A stretch of 64,000 nt of DNA from NCBI RefSeq assembly GCF_030408795.1, contig NZ_CP047211.1:1240001-1304000 (forward strand). Reading direction: 5' to 3'. A model generated the notes under the pieces. It ran no database searches. It was given only the letters and a program-made list of their open reading frames with translations, and had not been told where the DNA came from. The position numbers were made by a program, and so were the translations under genes. Below are positions 1 through 8,463 of the stretch, piece after piece. The stretch is from Corynebacterium hansenii. Its GTDB lineage: Bacteria; Actinomycetota; Actinomycetes; Mycobacteriales; Mycobacteriaceae. Each line of letters begins with the position of its first letter. Position 1 is the stretch's first letter.

Positions 1-1558
1 TGACGCACCCCTGCCTGGTGACGGGGATCATCCGCCAGCCGCGGTCGCGGGCGATCCGGTCGAGGACGGTGCTCCACTGCTCGGAGTGCGAGCTGCCGAT
101 GAGGAACATCGTCTTGTCGCCGTCCGGGTCGCCGTAGACGCACGGTTCGCCGGCGCGGGACCCGAACCGCTTGCCGTCGGCCATGTGGCCGGCGTCCTCG
201 CGGGCGTAGGTCATGCAGCCGTCCTCGGCGGCGAGCGGGTAGGCGTCGGCGACGTATTCGGGGTCGGGTTTCGGGTCCAGGCCGCGGGGGACGGGGTAGC
301 CGTCGGTCAGCGCGCGGGCACCGGGGTAGGTGAGGGCGTCGAGGCTCTGCCCGGCGGACTCGGTGGCCCTGCGCGTGTACTCCTGGCCGAGGCCGAGCAT
401 CGATCCGAACATCGCCAGCAGCACCACGCCGGCCACGGCGCGCGCGGCGCCGGGCGGGGTCTTCAGGGAGCGCACCGCGGCGCGGGCCCGCCTTTCCCCG
501 ACGAGCGGCCGGGGCGCCTTCTGCATCAGGGGCTTTTCGACGAAACGGTGCGTCAGCCACGCCAACCCGAGAGACACGGCGATGCCCGCCGATCCGATGC
601 CGGCGTCGACGTCGTCGATGCGCAGCGCCGACATGGCGATGATCAGCAGCGGCCAGTGCCACAGGTACAGGGCGTAGGCGACGTCGCCGAGCATGCGCAT
701 GAGGCCGGATTCGAGGATCCGCGACATGAAGCCGGCGCCGCCGCCGAGGATCACCAGCGCAGCGCCGCCCAGGGGCCACAGCGTCCAGGGGCCGGGGAAC
801 TCGGCGGCGCCGTCGAACATGAAGCCCGTGGCCACGATCATGGCCACGCCCGCGACGGGGAGCACGGGGGCGAGGAACCGGGGCGTCGTGAAGCGCGTGA
901 CCGCCAGGGCGAGCAGCCCGCCGGCCGCGAGCTCCCACATCCGCGTCCATGTCGAGTAGTAGTTCTGCCCCTGGTCCTGGCCGTGGAGGACGGTGGCGTA
1001 CCAGAACGAGGCGACCGTCGCCGCGACGAGCAGCGGCGCCATCACTGCGGACACCCGCGCGGGCGCGTGCGTTGAGCGCAGGACGAAGGCGATGGCGGAG
1101 ACGATGAGGATGCCGAACAGGTAGAACTGCCCCTGCACCGCCATCGACCACAGGTGCTGCAGCGGCGAGACCTGCGCCGACGCCGCCGCGTAATCGGCGC
1201 CCTGGGCGGCCAGGACGTTGTTCTGCACGTAGAGCAACGACGCCGGCAGCTGGGCGGCGATTTCGCCGTTGACCAGGGCGGGGGCGAAGGCCAGGACGCC
1301 GGCGGCGGTGGCCGTGACCACCAGGATCAGCGACGGCAGCAGCCGGCGGATGGTCCGCCACAGCGAGTGCCACACGTTGACGGAGCGGTCGGGGCGGTCC
1401 GCGTTGCGCATCTGCGACCCGAGGAAGAAGAAGCCCGACAGCAGCAGGAACACGTCGACGCCGCCGGAAACCCGGCCGCCGAAGACGTGGAAGAGCACGA
1501 CCAGCGCGATGGCCAGGCCACGCAACCCGTCGAGATCGTGGCGGTAGCCGCCGGTCAT
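1..1558 (-). CDS. Acyltransferase-3 / SGNH membrane acyltransferase (C-terminus off the window)
   Basis: Multi-pass membrane O-acyltransferase expected to move an acetyl or short acyl group onto an exported cell-envelope glycan or lipid. The ATG at 1556-1558 gives an N-terminus carrying the family motif YRHDLDGLRG (residues about 5-14), followed by about ten hydrophobic helices including the RFVEKPL motif. An extracellular SGNH domain begins with GSSHSEQW (about residues 488-495). The reading frame is open to base 1, so 519 codons are present and the second half of the SGNH domain is missing. The start overlaps the stop of the upstream paralogue by 4 bp (ATGA), so the two are translationally coupled. 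The two proteins are alike along their whole visible length, which indicates tandem duplication. The acceptor substrate (peptidoglycan, corynomycolate lipid or other glycan) cannot be told from sequence. Confidence 0.85.
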   Translation of the reverse strand, partial: MTGGYRHDLDGLRGLAIALVVLFHVFGGRVSGGVDVFLLLSGFFFLGSQMRNADRPDRSVNVWHSLWRTIRRLLPSLILVVTATAAGVLAFAPALVNGEIAAQLPASLLYVQNNVLAAQGADYAAASAQVSPLQHLWSMAVQGQFYLFGILIVSAIAFVLRSTHAPARVSAVMAPLLVAATVASFWYATVLHGQDQGQNYYSTWTRMWELAAGGLLALAVTRFTTPRFLAPVLPVAGVAMIVATGFMFDGAAEFPGPWTLWPLGGAALVILGGGAGFMSRILESGLMRMLGDVAYALYLWHWPLLIIAMSALRIDDVDAGIGSAGIAVSLGLAWLTHRFVEKPLMQKAPRPLVGERRARAAVRSLKTPPGAARAVAGVVLLAMFGSMLGLGQEYTRRATESAGQSLDALTYPGARALTDGYPVPRGLDPKPDPEYVADAYPLAAEDGCMTYAREDAGHMADGKRFGSRAGEPCVYGDPDGDKTMFLIGSSHSEQWSTVLDRIARDRGWRMIPVTRQGCV

Positions 1559-3672
1559 TCGAAATCCTCCAGTGCTTCCAGATCATCGAGGAAAGGGATC
1601 AACCGCCGCTTCATTTCCGCCGACAGCGACCGCGCGAATTGATCGGACAGGTGGTTGTCGTCGCGGTAGACGTAGATGTTGCCGATCACGGCCGGGCAGC
1701 GCTCGGGACCGCAGATGACGTCGGAGAAGTCGAGGCCCAGGCCGCCGGGCATGCCCGCCAGGATCCCCGCCGCCGGGTCGCCGGGGGAGAGCACCCGGTC
1801 CCGCGGCGGACCGCATTCGACGGGGTCCCCGCCGGCGGCGACGCAGTCGGTCGCGTTGAACGGGTCGCCGGCTCCGTCGCGCAGCCACGGGGTGTCGCGG
1901 ATGCCGACGACGGGGATGCCCATGCCGGTCACCGCATGCCAGAAGTCCACGTAGCCGTCGGGGGTGTAGTCGGTGTTCTCGAAGCCGGGGCGGCTGGAGG
2001 TGGTGACCACGACGTCGGGCCGCTCTTCGGAGAGATGCTCCACGACGGCCTCCGACCATTCCACGCACATGTCGTCCATGTCCCAGACGGGGGAGAGGAA
2101 GGTCGCGCAACCGGGCCGGAGGACGACCTCCAGGCGGTACCCGGCCTCCAGCGCGACTTCCTCCAGCGGCGAGAACCACTGCTCGGAGTGGGAGCCGCCG
2201 ACGAGCATGATGGTGCGGTCGGAGTCGACGTCGCCGTAGACGCACGGCGATTGGTCGGTGTAGCGCTTGACCGTCACGATTTCGTCGGGGTCGTCGGCGC
2301 GCACGGCCAGGCAGCCCTCCTGCGCGGGCAGGGGCCACATGTTGTTGATCAGGTCCTGGGCCGGACGGTAGGGGACGTCCGCGGGCACGGGGGCGCCGTC
2401 GGTGACCGCCCGCGCGCCGGGGTAGGCGACGGGGTCGAGCGTCTCCGCCCGGGCGACGCCGATGCGGTGGTTCTGCAGCGGCGAGGCCGACAGCATCAGC
2501 AGCGCCGCCATCCCGAGCGCCGCCCCGGCCAGGGCGCGTCGGCGGGCGGCGGGATCGGTCCGCAGGGCCCGGCCGGCCTCCCGGACGGGGCGTTCGCCGA
2601 TCGCGGGCCGCTTGCGTTTCTGCATCAGGGGCTTTTCGACGAACCGGTGCGTCAGCCACGCCAACACCAGCGACGCGGCGATGACGAGGGTGCCGAGCCG
2701 CCGGCCGGGGGCGTTGGCGCCGGTGGCGAGCAATCCGAGGATCAGCAGCGGCCAGTGCCACAGGTAGAGGGCGTAGGCGACGTCGCCGAGCCACCGTATC
2801 GGGCGCGAGGCCAGCAGCGCGGACGTGGCGCCGGCGCCGCCGCCCATGATCACCAGGGCGGCGCCGAGCAGCGGCCACAGCGCCCACGGCCCGGGGAACT
2901 GGCGGGCGCCGTCGAGGAAGAAGCCGGTGGACACGATCATGGCCACGCCCGCGGCGGGCAGCCATGGCCGGATCTTCGGAGGAATGGGCAGTCCCGCGGC
3001 GACGTAGATGAGCACGCCGCCGGCGGAGATCTCCCAGATCCGCGACCAGAGGGAGTAGTAGTTCAGGCCCTGCGATGCCCCGTGGAGCCACGTGGCGTAG
3101 ACGAAGGAGGCGACGGTGGCGGCCAGGAGGATCGGCAGCATCGCCGAACGCACGGTGCGGCCGGATCCCGAGCGCCGCAGCACGAAGGCGAGGCCGGAGA
3201 CGAAGAGGATCGCGCCGACGTAGAACTGCCCCTGCACCGACATCGACCACAGATGCTGCAAGGGGGAGACCGTGGAGCCCGCGACCGCGTAGTCCTCGGC
3301 CTGGGCGGCCAACTCCGAGTTCTGCCGGTAAAGGATGGAGGCCGTCAGCTGGTTCGCCATCGACGGCGACTGCAGCTGCGGGAACTTGGCCAGCGCGATC
3401 GCGGTGGTCGACGCCAGCACGAGGATCAGCGCCGGCAACAGCCGGCGGGCGGTGCGCCAGATCGAATGCAGCGGGTTGATCGACTGACCGGTGCGGTCCG
3501 CGTTGCGGATCTGCGAGCCGAGGAAGAAGAATCCCGAAAGAAGGAGGAACACGTCGACGCCGCCGGAGACGGTGCCCACGAAGACGTGGAACAGAACGAC
3601 CAGTGCGATCGACAGACCGCGCAGACCGTCGAGATCATGACGGTAGGCGCTGGGTCGCTCGGCGGTGTTCAG
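1555..3672 (-). CDS. Acyltransferase-3 / SGNH membrane acyltransferase, probable CTG start
   Basis: Full-length paralogue of the preceding gene. It has an acyltransferase-3 membrane domain (about residues 10-370) and a C-terminal extracellular SGNH hydrolase-like domain with block I GGSHSEQW (about 492-499) and the closing D-x-x-H motif RDDNHLS (about 670-675). This is the OafA/OatA-like architecture used to O-acylate surface polymers. The first ATG/GTG/TTG in frame (GTG, 3577-3579) would remove the conserved YRHDLDGLRGL block, so the true start lies upstream. Between that block and the in-frame stop near 3713 the only plausible initiator is CTG at 3670-3672, preceded at a good distance by AGAGGTG; this gives 705 residues. 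It is first in a two-gene minus-strand operon. The function class is secure; substrate and start are inferred. Confidence 0.85.
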   Translation of the reverse strand: MNTAERPSAYRHDLDGLRGLSIALVVLFHVFVGTVSGGVDVFLLLSGFFFLGSQIRNADRTGQSINPLHSIWRTARRLLPALILVLASTTAIALAKFPQLQSPSMANQLTASILYRQNSELAAQAEDYAVAGSTVSPLQHLWSMSVQGQFYVGAILFVSGLAFVLRRSGSGRTVRSAMLPILLAATVASFVYATWLHGASQGLNYYSLWSRIWEISAGGVLIYVAAGLPIPPKIRPWLPAAGVAMIVSTGFFLDGARQFPGPWALWPLLGAALVIMGGGAGATSALLASRPIRWLGDVAYALYLWHWPLLILGLLATGANAPGRRLGTLVIAASLVLAWLTHRFVEKPLMQKRKRPAIGERPVREAGRALRTDPAARRRALAGAALGMAALLMLSASPLQNHRIGVARAETLDPVAYPGARAVTDGAPVPADVPYRPAQDLINNMWPLPAQEGCLAVRADDPDEIVTVKRYTDQSPCVYGDVDSDRTIMLVGGSHSEQWFSPLEEVALEAGYRLEVVLRPGCATFLSPVWDMDDMCVEWSEAVVEHLSEERPDVVVTTSSRPGFENTDYTPDGYVDFWHAVTGMGIPVVGIRDTPWLRDGAGDPFNATDCVAAGGDPVECGPPRDRVLSPGDPAAGILAGMPGGLGLDFSDVICGPERCPAVIGNIYVYRDDNHLSDQFARSLSAEMKRRLIPFLDDLEALEDFE

Positions 3673-3986
3673 TTGGCACCTCTGGGGGATCGGTCGGCCG
3701 GTTGCTTGCGTTCACCAAGGGGACGTGACGATGGCAGGATAACAATCGGGTGAACGGTTGGCCGAACCAGCGCCCGCGCGGGGCCCGGCGGTTTGGGTTG
3801 GGGGCACCGGCGCTGGTATCGTCTCCGGGGTTGTCCGCGCGCCGCGTGGGCGACGCTGCGGTACGTCGGACCCGACCACGGTCGCCCGATGGTCACCCGC
3901 AGACCAAACCAAGGGCAAAACCGGCCCCCGCCGAACGATGCGGGGGTGTCACAAGAATTGCCCCGTGACCGAGAGGAAGACGCCAC
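3673..3986. other. Intergenic region between acyltransferase pair and rpsP
   Basis: This 314-bp divergent spacer holds the leaders of the minus-strand acyltransferase operon and of rpsP. I see a candidate rpsP promoter (3793-3822) and a Shine-Dalgarno GAGAGGAAG just before the rpsP ATG. The short open frames here have no recognisable protein features and I treat them as chance. Confidence 0.6.
3793..3822 (+). promoter_or_regulatory. Candidate promoter of rpsP
   Basis: TTGGGT (3793-3798) and TATCGT (3817-3822) are separated by 18 bp. TATCGT fits the actinobacterial -10 consensus TANNNT. The predicted leader would be about 160 nt, which is plausible for a ribosomal protein mRNA. This is a motif match only. 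Confidence 0.35.
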
Positions 3987-4469
3987 ATGGCCGTCAAGAT
4001 CAAGCTCCAGCGCATCGGCAAGATCCGCACCCCGCACTACCGCGTCGTCGTCGCCGACGCCCGCACCCGTCGCTCGGGCCGCGTCATCGAGAACATCGGC
4101 ACCTACGAGCCGAAGTCCGAGCCGTCCGTCATCAAGATCGACTCCGAGCGCGCGCAGCACTGGCTGTCCGTCGGCGCCCAGCCGACCGAGCCGGTCCTGG
4201 CCCTGCTGAAGGTCACCGGCGACTGGCAGAAGTTCAAGGGCCTGCCGGGCGCCGAGGGCACCCTGAAGGTGGCCGAGGAGAAGGTTTCGAAGCTGGACCT
4301 GTTCAACCAGGCCCTCGCCGAGGCCAACGAGGGCCCGTCCGCCGAGGCCATCACCGAGAAGCGCCGCGCCGCCAAGGAGGCCGCCGAGGCCAAGGCCGCG
4401 AAGGAGGCCGAGGAGGCCAAGGCCGAGGAGTCCTCCGAGGAGGCCCCGGCCGAGGAGTCCGCCGAGTAA
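3987..4469 (+). CDS. rpsP: 30S ribosomal protein S16
   Basis: Small-subunit ribosomal protein needed for 30S assembly. The first 90 or so residues are a typical S16 domain, opening with [12 protein letters not shown] and containing [10 protein letters not shown] and IENIGTYEP. The protein is 160 residues, about twice the length of the E. coli protein, because of an Ala/Glu/Lys-rich C-terminal tail (from about residue 112) that is common in actinobacterial S16. The start has a strong Shine-Dalgarno (GAGAGGAAG). It is followed by a strong terminator, so it is probably monocistronic, although rimM and trmD lie just downstream, as in the usual rpsP-rimM-trmD cluster. Here an ABC-F gene is inserted between them. 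Confidence 0.97.
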   Translation: MAVKIKLQRIGKIRTPHYRVVVADARTRRSGRVIENIGTYEPKSEPSVIKIDSERAQHWLSVGAQPTEPVLALLKVTGDWQKFKGLPGAEGTLKVAEEKVSKLDLFNQALAEANEGPSAEAITEKRRAAKEAAEAKAAKEAEEAKAEESSEEAPAEESAE

Positions 4470-4490
4470 TCCCGGCTCCCGCGCCAGACG

Positions 4491-4520
4491 ACGCCGCCAC
4501 CCCTCGGGTGGCGGCGTTTT
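4491..4520 (+). terminator. Rho-independent terminator after rpsP
   Basis: A perfect 11-bp stem, CGCCGCCACCC (4492-4502) with GGGTGGCGGCG (4506-4516), closes a 3-nt loop and is followed directly by TTTT (4517-4520). Confidence 0.85.
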
Positions 4521-4533
4521 CGCATGTCCGGGG

Positions 4534-4539
4534 TAGCAT
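4534..4539 (+). promoter_or_regulatory. -10 box, near-leaderless promoter of the ABC-F gene
   Basis: TAGCAT lies 8 nt before the ATG at 4548 and no Shine-Dalgarno is present, so transcription probably starts at or just before the initiation codon. It lies immediately after the rpsP terminator. Confidence 0.5.
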
Positions 4540-4547
4540 CGGTGCCC

Positions 4548-6194
4548 ATGGCAACCATCGAGTTCCGCGGCGTCGGCGCCGCCCACGGCCCCCGCACGCT
4601 GTTCGCGGATCTCGATCTGGTGCTGGCGCCGGGCGACGTCGCGGGGCTGACGGGGCCCAACGGCGCGGGCAAGTCCACGCTTCTCGCCGCCGCGGCCGGC
4701 GCCCCGACCGCGGAGATGACCGGCTCGATCTCCACGTCTCCGCCGGATGCGACGGTGGGCCTGCTGGAGCAGGAGGTGGAGCGCGGGGACGAGACCGTCG
4801 CCGGGTTCGTCGCGCGCCGCACGGGCGTCGCGGCGGCGGCCGCGCGGATGGACGCCCTGGCGGAGGCGATGGCCGACGATCCCGCCGCGGCCGACGCCTA
4901 CTCCGCCGCACTGGACCTGTGGCTGGCGCTGGGCGGCGCCGACCTCGACGAGCGCCTGCCCCGGGTCGCCGCTGAGCTGGGCCTCGACGAGGCGGTGCTC
5001 GCCCTGCCCATGACCGCCCTGTCCGGCGGCCAGGCCGCGCGCGCCAATCTCGCGGTGATCCTGCTGGCCGGCCACGACATCCTGCTCCTCGACGAGCCGA
5101 CCAACGACCTCGACCTCGACGGCATCGCCCGGCTGGAGGCCTTCATCTCCGGCGAGCGCCGCCCGATGCTCATCGTCAGCCACGACCGCGAGTTCCTGGC
5201 CCGCACCGTGACCCGAATGGTGGAACTCGACGCCGCGCAGCGCCAGATCACCGTGTTCGACGGCGGCTACGAGGCTTTCCTGGCCGAGCGGGAACTGCGC
5301 CGCCGCCGGGCGCGGGAGGCCTACGAGGAGTACGCCGGTGACGTCGACAAGCTCAAGTCCCGCCTGCAGACCCAGAAGACCTGGCTGGACAAGGGCACCC
5401 GCAACGCCATGCGCGCCCACGGCGGGAAGAACCCGGAGAAGGACAAGCACATCCGCCACCGGGCGGGGCAGCGGTCGGAGAAGCAGGCGGGGAAGATCGC
5501 GCAGACCGAGCGCGCCCTGGAGCGCATGGAGGTCGTGGAGGAGCCGCGCAAGGAGTGGGAGCTGCGCATGTCCATCGCCGCCGCGCCGCGCTCGGGCACG
5601 GTGGTGGCCACGCTGCACGATGCCGAGGCCCGATTCCCGGGCTTCACCCTGGGCCCCGTGACGCTGCAGATCAACCAGGGCGACCGGGTGCTCGTCGAGG
5701 GCCCCAACGGGTCCGGCAAGTCGACGCTCCTGTCGTTGCTCATCGGCGAGCGACGGCCGGACGCGGGCTCGGCGGCGGTGGGCGCGGGCGTCGTCTTCGG
5801 GCGGGTCGACCAGGCCAGGGAGCTTTTCGACGGCCCGGATCCGCTGTTCGACCGCTTCGCCGGGCAGATGCCCGAATGGCCGGATGCGGAGGTGCGCACC
5901 CTTCTGGCGAAGTACGGGCTGACCGGCGATCACGTGCCGCGGCCGTGCGACTCGCTGTCGCCGGGGGAGCGCACCCGCGCCGCCCTCGCGCTGCTGCAGG
6001 CCCGGGGCACGAACACCCTCGTCCTCGATGAGCCGACGAACCACCTGGACCTGCCCGCGATCGAGCAGCTGGAGCAAGCGGTCGAGTCTTTCCCGGGCAC
6101 CGTGTTGCTGGTGACCCACGACCGCCGCATGCGCGACGCCTTCCGGGCGACGCGCACCATCTCCGTCGACGGCGGCCGCGTGACGGATCTTTGA
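4548..6194 (+). CDS. ABC-F family ATPase
   Basis: Soluble ATPase with two ABC domains and no membrane segment. Such proteins bind the ribosomal E site and act as translation factors or antibiotic-protection proteins. Domain 1 has Walker A GPNGAGKS (36-43), signature LSGGQ (about 158) and Walker B ILLLDEPTND (about 178). Domain 2 has Walker A GPNGSGKS (about 385), a diverged signature LSPGE (about 470) and Walker B LVLDEPTNH (about 493). A charged linker of roughly 80 residues between the domains matches the P-site tRNA interaction motif of the family. At 548 residues it is a normal size. ATG 4548 was chosen over an earlier GTG because it starts the first beta-strand (MATIEFRG) and sits at the right distance from a -10 box. 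Housekeeping versus resistance role cannot be decided. Confidence 0.9.
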   Translation: MATIEFRGVGAAHGPRTLFADLDLVLAPGDVAGLTGPNGAGKSTLLAAAAGAPTAEMTGSISTSPPDATVGLLEQEVERGDETVAGFVARRTGVAAAAARMDALAEAMADDPAAADAYSAALDLWLALGGADLDERLPRVAAELGLDEAVLALPMTALSGGQAARANLAVILLAGHDILLLDEPTNDLDLDGIARLEAFISGERRPMLIVSHDREFLARTVTRMVELDAAQRQITVFDGGYEAFLAERELRRRRAREAYEEYAGDVDKLKSRLQTQKTWLDKGTRNAMRAHGGKNPEKDKHIRHRAGQRSEKQAGKIAQTERALERMEVVEEPRKEWELRMSIAAAPRSGTVVATLHDAEARFPGFTLGPVTLQINQGDRVLVEGPNGSGKSTLLSLLIGERRPDAGSAAVGAGVVFGRVDQARELFDGPDPLFDRFAGQMPEWPDAEVRTLLAKYGLTGDHVPRPCDSLSPGERTRAALALLQARGTNTLVLDEPTNHLDLPAIEQLEQAVESFPGTVLLVTHDRRMRDAFRATRTISVDGGRVTDL

Positions 6195-6205
6195 CGCCGG
6201 CGCGA

Positions 6206-6211
6206 TAGTCT
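6206..6211 (+). promoter_or_regulatory. -10 box, leaderless promoter of rimM-trmD
   Basis: TAGTCT ends exactly 6 nt before the rimM GTG, and there is no Shine-Dalgarno. This is the classic spacing of an actinobacterial leaderless promoter. Confidence 0.55.
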
Positions 6212-6217
6212 GGGCGC

Positions 6218-6811
6218 GTGAGCCAGAAGAATTCGGGAACCGGCGGTGCGGATCTGGTGCAGATCGGCCGCGTCATCAAGCCCCACGGGGTGCGCGGCGA
6301 AGTCGTCGTCGACGCCACCACCGACGACCCCGCGGGCCGCTTCGCCGTCGGGGAGGTGCTCGTCGGCAAGCAGTCGGGCCGCGAGCGCGAGCTGACCGTG
6401 AAGTCGATGCGCCCCCACCAGGGCCGCCTGCTGGTGTTCTTCGAGGAGGTCCCCGACCGCAACGACGCCGAAACCCTGCGCGGCATGCGGTTCTTCGCCG
6501 CGCCCGTCTTCGACGACGCCGACGACGCCTACTACGACCACGAGCTCATCGGGCTGCGCGTGCTCGACGTCGGCGACGTCGACGAGGAGACCGCCAACGC
6601 CCGGGCCTACGAGGGCGCGCAGCCGGAGCCCGAGGACATCGGCGAGATCACCGGCGTAATCCGCAATCCCGCCCAGCGGCTGCTGCAGGTGCGGCTGGAT
6701 GACTCGGGCCGCGACGTCCTCGTGCCCTTCGTCCACGCCATGGTGCCGATCGTCGACGTGGACAACGGGGCCGTCGTGATCACCCCTCCGGAAGGGCTGT
6801 TGGACCTGTGA
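6218..6811 (+). CDS. rimM: Ribosome maturation factor RimM
   Basis: Assembly factor for the 30S head that binds S19 and helps 16S rRNA processing. The N-terminal RimM barrel starts at IGRVIKPHGVRGEVVVD (about residues 14-30), and the C-terminal PRC-barrel includes LIGLRVLDV and VPFVHAMVPIVDVD. An acidic insertion (residues about 118-145) separates the two halves. The gene starts with GTG at 6218 and has no Shine-Dalgarno, consistent with leaderless expression. Its TGA overlaps the trmD GTG by 4 bp (GTGA), so the two are co-translated as in other bacteria. The length of 197 residues is slightly above average because of the insertion. Confidence 0.95.
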   Translation: MSQKNSGTGGADLVQIGRVIKPHGVRGEVVVDATTDDPAGRFAVGEVLVGKQSGRERELTVKSMRPHQGRLLVFFEEVPDRNDAETLRGMRFFAAPVFDDADDAYYDHELIGLRVLDVGDVDEETANARAYEGAQPEPEDIGEITGVIRNPAQRLLQVRLDDSGRDVLVPFVHAMVPIVDVDNGAVVITPPEGLLDL

Positions 6812-7677
6812 CTTCCATGCGCCTGGACGTGGTGACCATCTTCCCCGGCTACCTCGATCCGCTGCGCCACGCGCTGCTGGGGAAGGCCATCGAAAAGGGC
6901 ATCCTCGAAGTCGGCGTGCACGACCTGCGTCAGTGGGCGACCGGCGTCCACCAGGCGGTCGACGATTCGCCGTACGGCGGCGGCCCGGGGATGGTCATGA
7001 AGCCGGACGTGTGGGGTCCTGCGCTCGACGACGTCGCCGAGGGCACCGGCCCAGCCGCACGCGCAGAGGCGCTGGATTCCGCCATGCCGCACAAGGGCCA
7101 GGCCCGCCACGACGAATTGGCGGGACTGCCGCCGACGTCGTCCTACGGCGACGCCGCCCCCGCCGATAAACCGCTGCTCATCGTGCCCACCCCGGCCGGC
7201 GTCCCCTTCACCCAGGAGATGGCGCGGCGCTGGTCGCACGAGAAGCACATCGTGTTCGCCTGCGGGCGCTACGAGGGCATCGACCAGCGCGTCGTCGACG
7301 ACGCCCGCGACCGCTACCGGGTCGAGGAAGTGTCCATCGGCGATTACGTGCTCATCGGCGGGGAAGTGGCGGTTCTGGTGATGGCGGAGGCCATCGTCCG
7401 CCTGGTGCCCGGCGTGCTGGGCAACCGCCGCAGCCACGAGGAGGACAGCTTCTCCGACGGCCTGCTCGAGGGGCCCGGCTACACCAAACCGCGCGTGTGG
7501 CGAGGCCTGGAGGTGCCGCCGGTGCTGCTGTCGGGCAACCACGCGAAGGTCGACCGGTGGCGCCGCGACCAGGCCCTGCTTCGCACCGCCGCACGCCGGC
7601 CGGAGCTCCTGGACGACGTGGAGCTGTCCGCGCGCGACCGCGAGGCTCTCGACGCCGGCCGCAGCCCGGAGGAGTAG
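6808..7677 (+). CDS. trmD: tRNA (guanine-N1-)-methyltransferase TrmD
   Basis: S-adenosylmethionine-dependent enzyme that makes m1G37 in tRNAs reading CCN, CUN and CGG codons, preventing +1 slippage. Characteristic pieces are RLDVVTIFPGYLDPLR at the start, SPYGGGPGMVMKPD, and the trefoil-knot cofactor site with FACGRYEGIDQRV and GDYVLIGGEVAV, then VPGVLGN. An insertion of about 40 residues around position 80-115 lengthens it to 289 residues, as in other actinobacteria. Translation may start at GTG 6808 (4-bp overlap with rimM) or ATG 6817. It ends inside a hairpin shared with the convergent cupin gene. TrmD suppresses +1 slippage at CCC codons, which is relevant to the CCC_T slip site at 48541. 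Confidence 0.96.
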   Translation: MTSMRLDVVTIFPGYLDPLRHALLGKAIEKGILEVGVHDLRQWATGVHQAVDDSPYGGGPGMVMKPDVWGPALDDVAEGTGPAARAEALDSAMPHKGQARHDELAGLPPTSSYGDAAPADKPLLIVPTPAGVPFTQEMARRWSHEKHIVFACGRYEGIDQRVVDDARDRYRVEEVSIGDYVLIGGEVAVLVMAEAIVRLVPGVLGNRRSHEEDSFSDGLLEGPGYTKPRVWRGLEVPPVLLSGNHAKVDRWRRDQALLRTAARRPELLDDVELSARDREALDAGRSPEE

Positions 7678-7690
7678 CGGGCGCCGCTAC
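7674..7690. terminator. Small hairpin spanning both stop codons of convergent trmD and cupin
   Basis: GTAGCGG (7674-7680) pairs perfectly with CCGCTAC (7684-7690) around a 3-nt loop. The trmD TAG lies in the left arm and the cupin gene's stop (CTA on plus) in the right arm. There is no U-tract, so it may be a weak bidirectional terminator or 3'-end protector. Confidence 0.4.
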
Positions 7691-8019
7691 GACGACAGCA
7701 GCAGGAGCAGCACCGCGTCGCGGTCGCCGGCGTGCACGGAGTGGACGACGCCCTCCGGCACGTGGAGGACCCGCCCCGGCTCGAGTAGGTGGTCCCGGTC
7801 CTCGACGGTGAACGTCAGGCTCCCCTCGATCACCTGCGCGGTCAGGGGATGCGGGGCATGGTGATCGTCGAGGCGCTGGCCTTTCGCGAACCTGAACGCC
7901 ACGATCGTGGCGCCGTCCGCGGTGAGCAGGCGCGTCGCGGCGGGGAAGTCCCCGTCCTTGGCCGCCGGGGCCGCGCCGGGGACGTCGATGAGGGTTTCGG
8001 GCGTGGCGGTGTCGGTCAT
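7687..8019 (-). CDS. Cupin-domain protein
   Basis: Small single-domain cupin of 110 residues. The barrel contains the metal-site region DDHHAPHPLTAQVIEG and the closing motif PEGVVHSVHAGD, which supply His residues for a bound metal. The ligand and reaction are unknown; such proteins are often small-molecule sensors, isomerases or dioxygenase relatives. ATG 8019 is chosen because GAGGAG precedes it at 5 nt; an upstream GTG lacks such a site. It stands alone, convergent with trmD, and a short palindrome sits between its promoter and start. Confidence 0.8.
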   Translation of the reverse strand: MTDTATPETLIDVPGAAPAAKDGDFPAATRLLTADGATIVAFRFAKGQRLDDHHAPHPLTAQVIEGSLTFTVEDRDHLLEPGRVLHVPEGVVHSVHAGDRDAVLLLLLSS

Positions 8020-8041
8020 GGCTGCTCCTCGGGTGGGGCGA

Positions 8042-8070
8042 TCCAAATTGGAATGTCAGGTACCACGATA
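8042..8070 (-). promoter_or_regulatory. Candidate promoter and operator of the cupin gene
   Basis: On the minus strand TATCGT (8065-8070) fits a -10 box, and an AT-rich inverted repeat TCCAA-A-TTGGA (8042-8052) lies just downstream of the expected transcription start, where a repressor would act. The palindrome is clear; its role is inferred. Confidence 0.4.
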
Positions 8071-8103
8071 GGCGCGATCCGGCGGACGTGCTAGACAGTT
8101 GCC

Positions 8104-8463
8104 ATGACCCGATACCGGACCATCACGCGCGCGTTGTTCGACCCCGAGGACCTCCCGTCCATCGGCGAGCGCATCGTCGCCGAACTCGCGGCGCTGAATC
8201 TGACCATCGTGAAAAACCGCGTGGCCATGCCGCTGGCGGGGGAGGACGCCGCGGTCGACGCCCAGGCGGAATCGCTCATGGACCGGTGGCTGTCCATGAA
8301 TTCGCAGCCGCCGACGATCGAGAAGCTGCATGCGCTGCTCTTCGTGACCGAGGGGCCGGCGGGCCTCGGGGACGAGATCACCGCCGCCATCGGCCGCGGT
8401 CTCGGCGATTCGACGCCGTGGACCGGGGAAACGATCGTCCTCGGCGACGGCGAGGACGAATGA
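8104..8463 (+). CDS. Conserved small protein of unknown function (paralogue of 15860-16198)
   Basis: Soluble acidic protein of 119 residues with no signal peptide, membrane segment or recognised motif. It resembles the small protein at 15860-16198, most clearly over the stretch SQPPTIEKLHALLFV (here) versus ESPPTVEEIHLIRV (there) and the following helix, so the two form a paralogous pair. ATG 8104 has no Shine-Dalgarno and follows a weak -10-like TAGACA at 6 nt. Its TGA overlaps the ATG of the PAP2 phosphatase by 4 bp, so the two are co-translated. I do not assign a function. Confidence 0.75.
   Translation: MTRYRTITRALFDPEDLPSIGERIVAELAALNLTIVKNRVAMPLAGEDAAVDAQAESLMDRWLSMNSQPPTIEKLHALLFVTEGPAGLGDEITAAIGRGLGDSTPWTGETIVLGDGEDE

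Noticed and set aside
3750..3968. Short open frames between the acyltransferases and rpsP
   Set aside because: Arg/Pro-rich peptides without features; the region reads as promoter and leader.
3669..6119. Very long open frame on the minus strand opposite the ABC-F gene
   Set aside because: The translation is low-complexity (Leu/Gly/Arg/Ala) with no domain and fully overlaps a well-supported gene; it is a by-product of very high GC.
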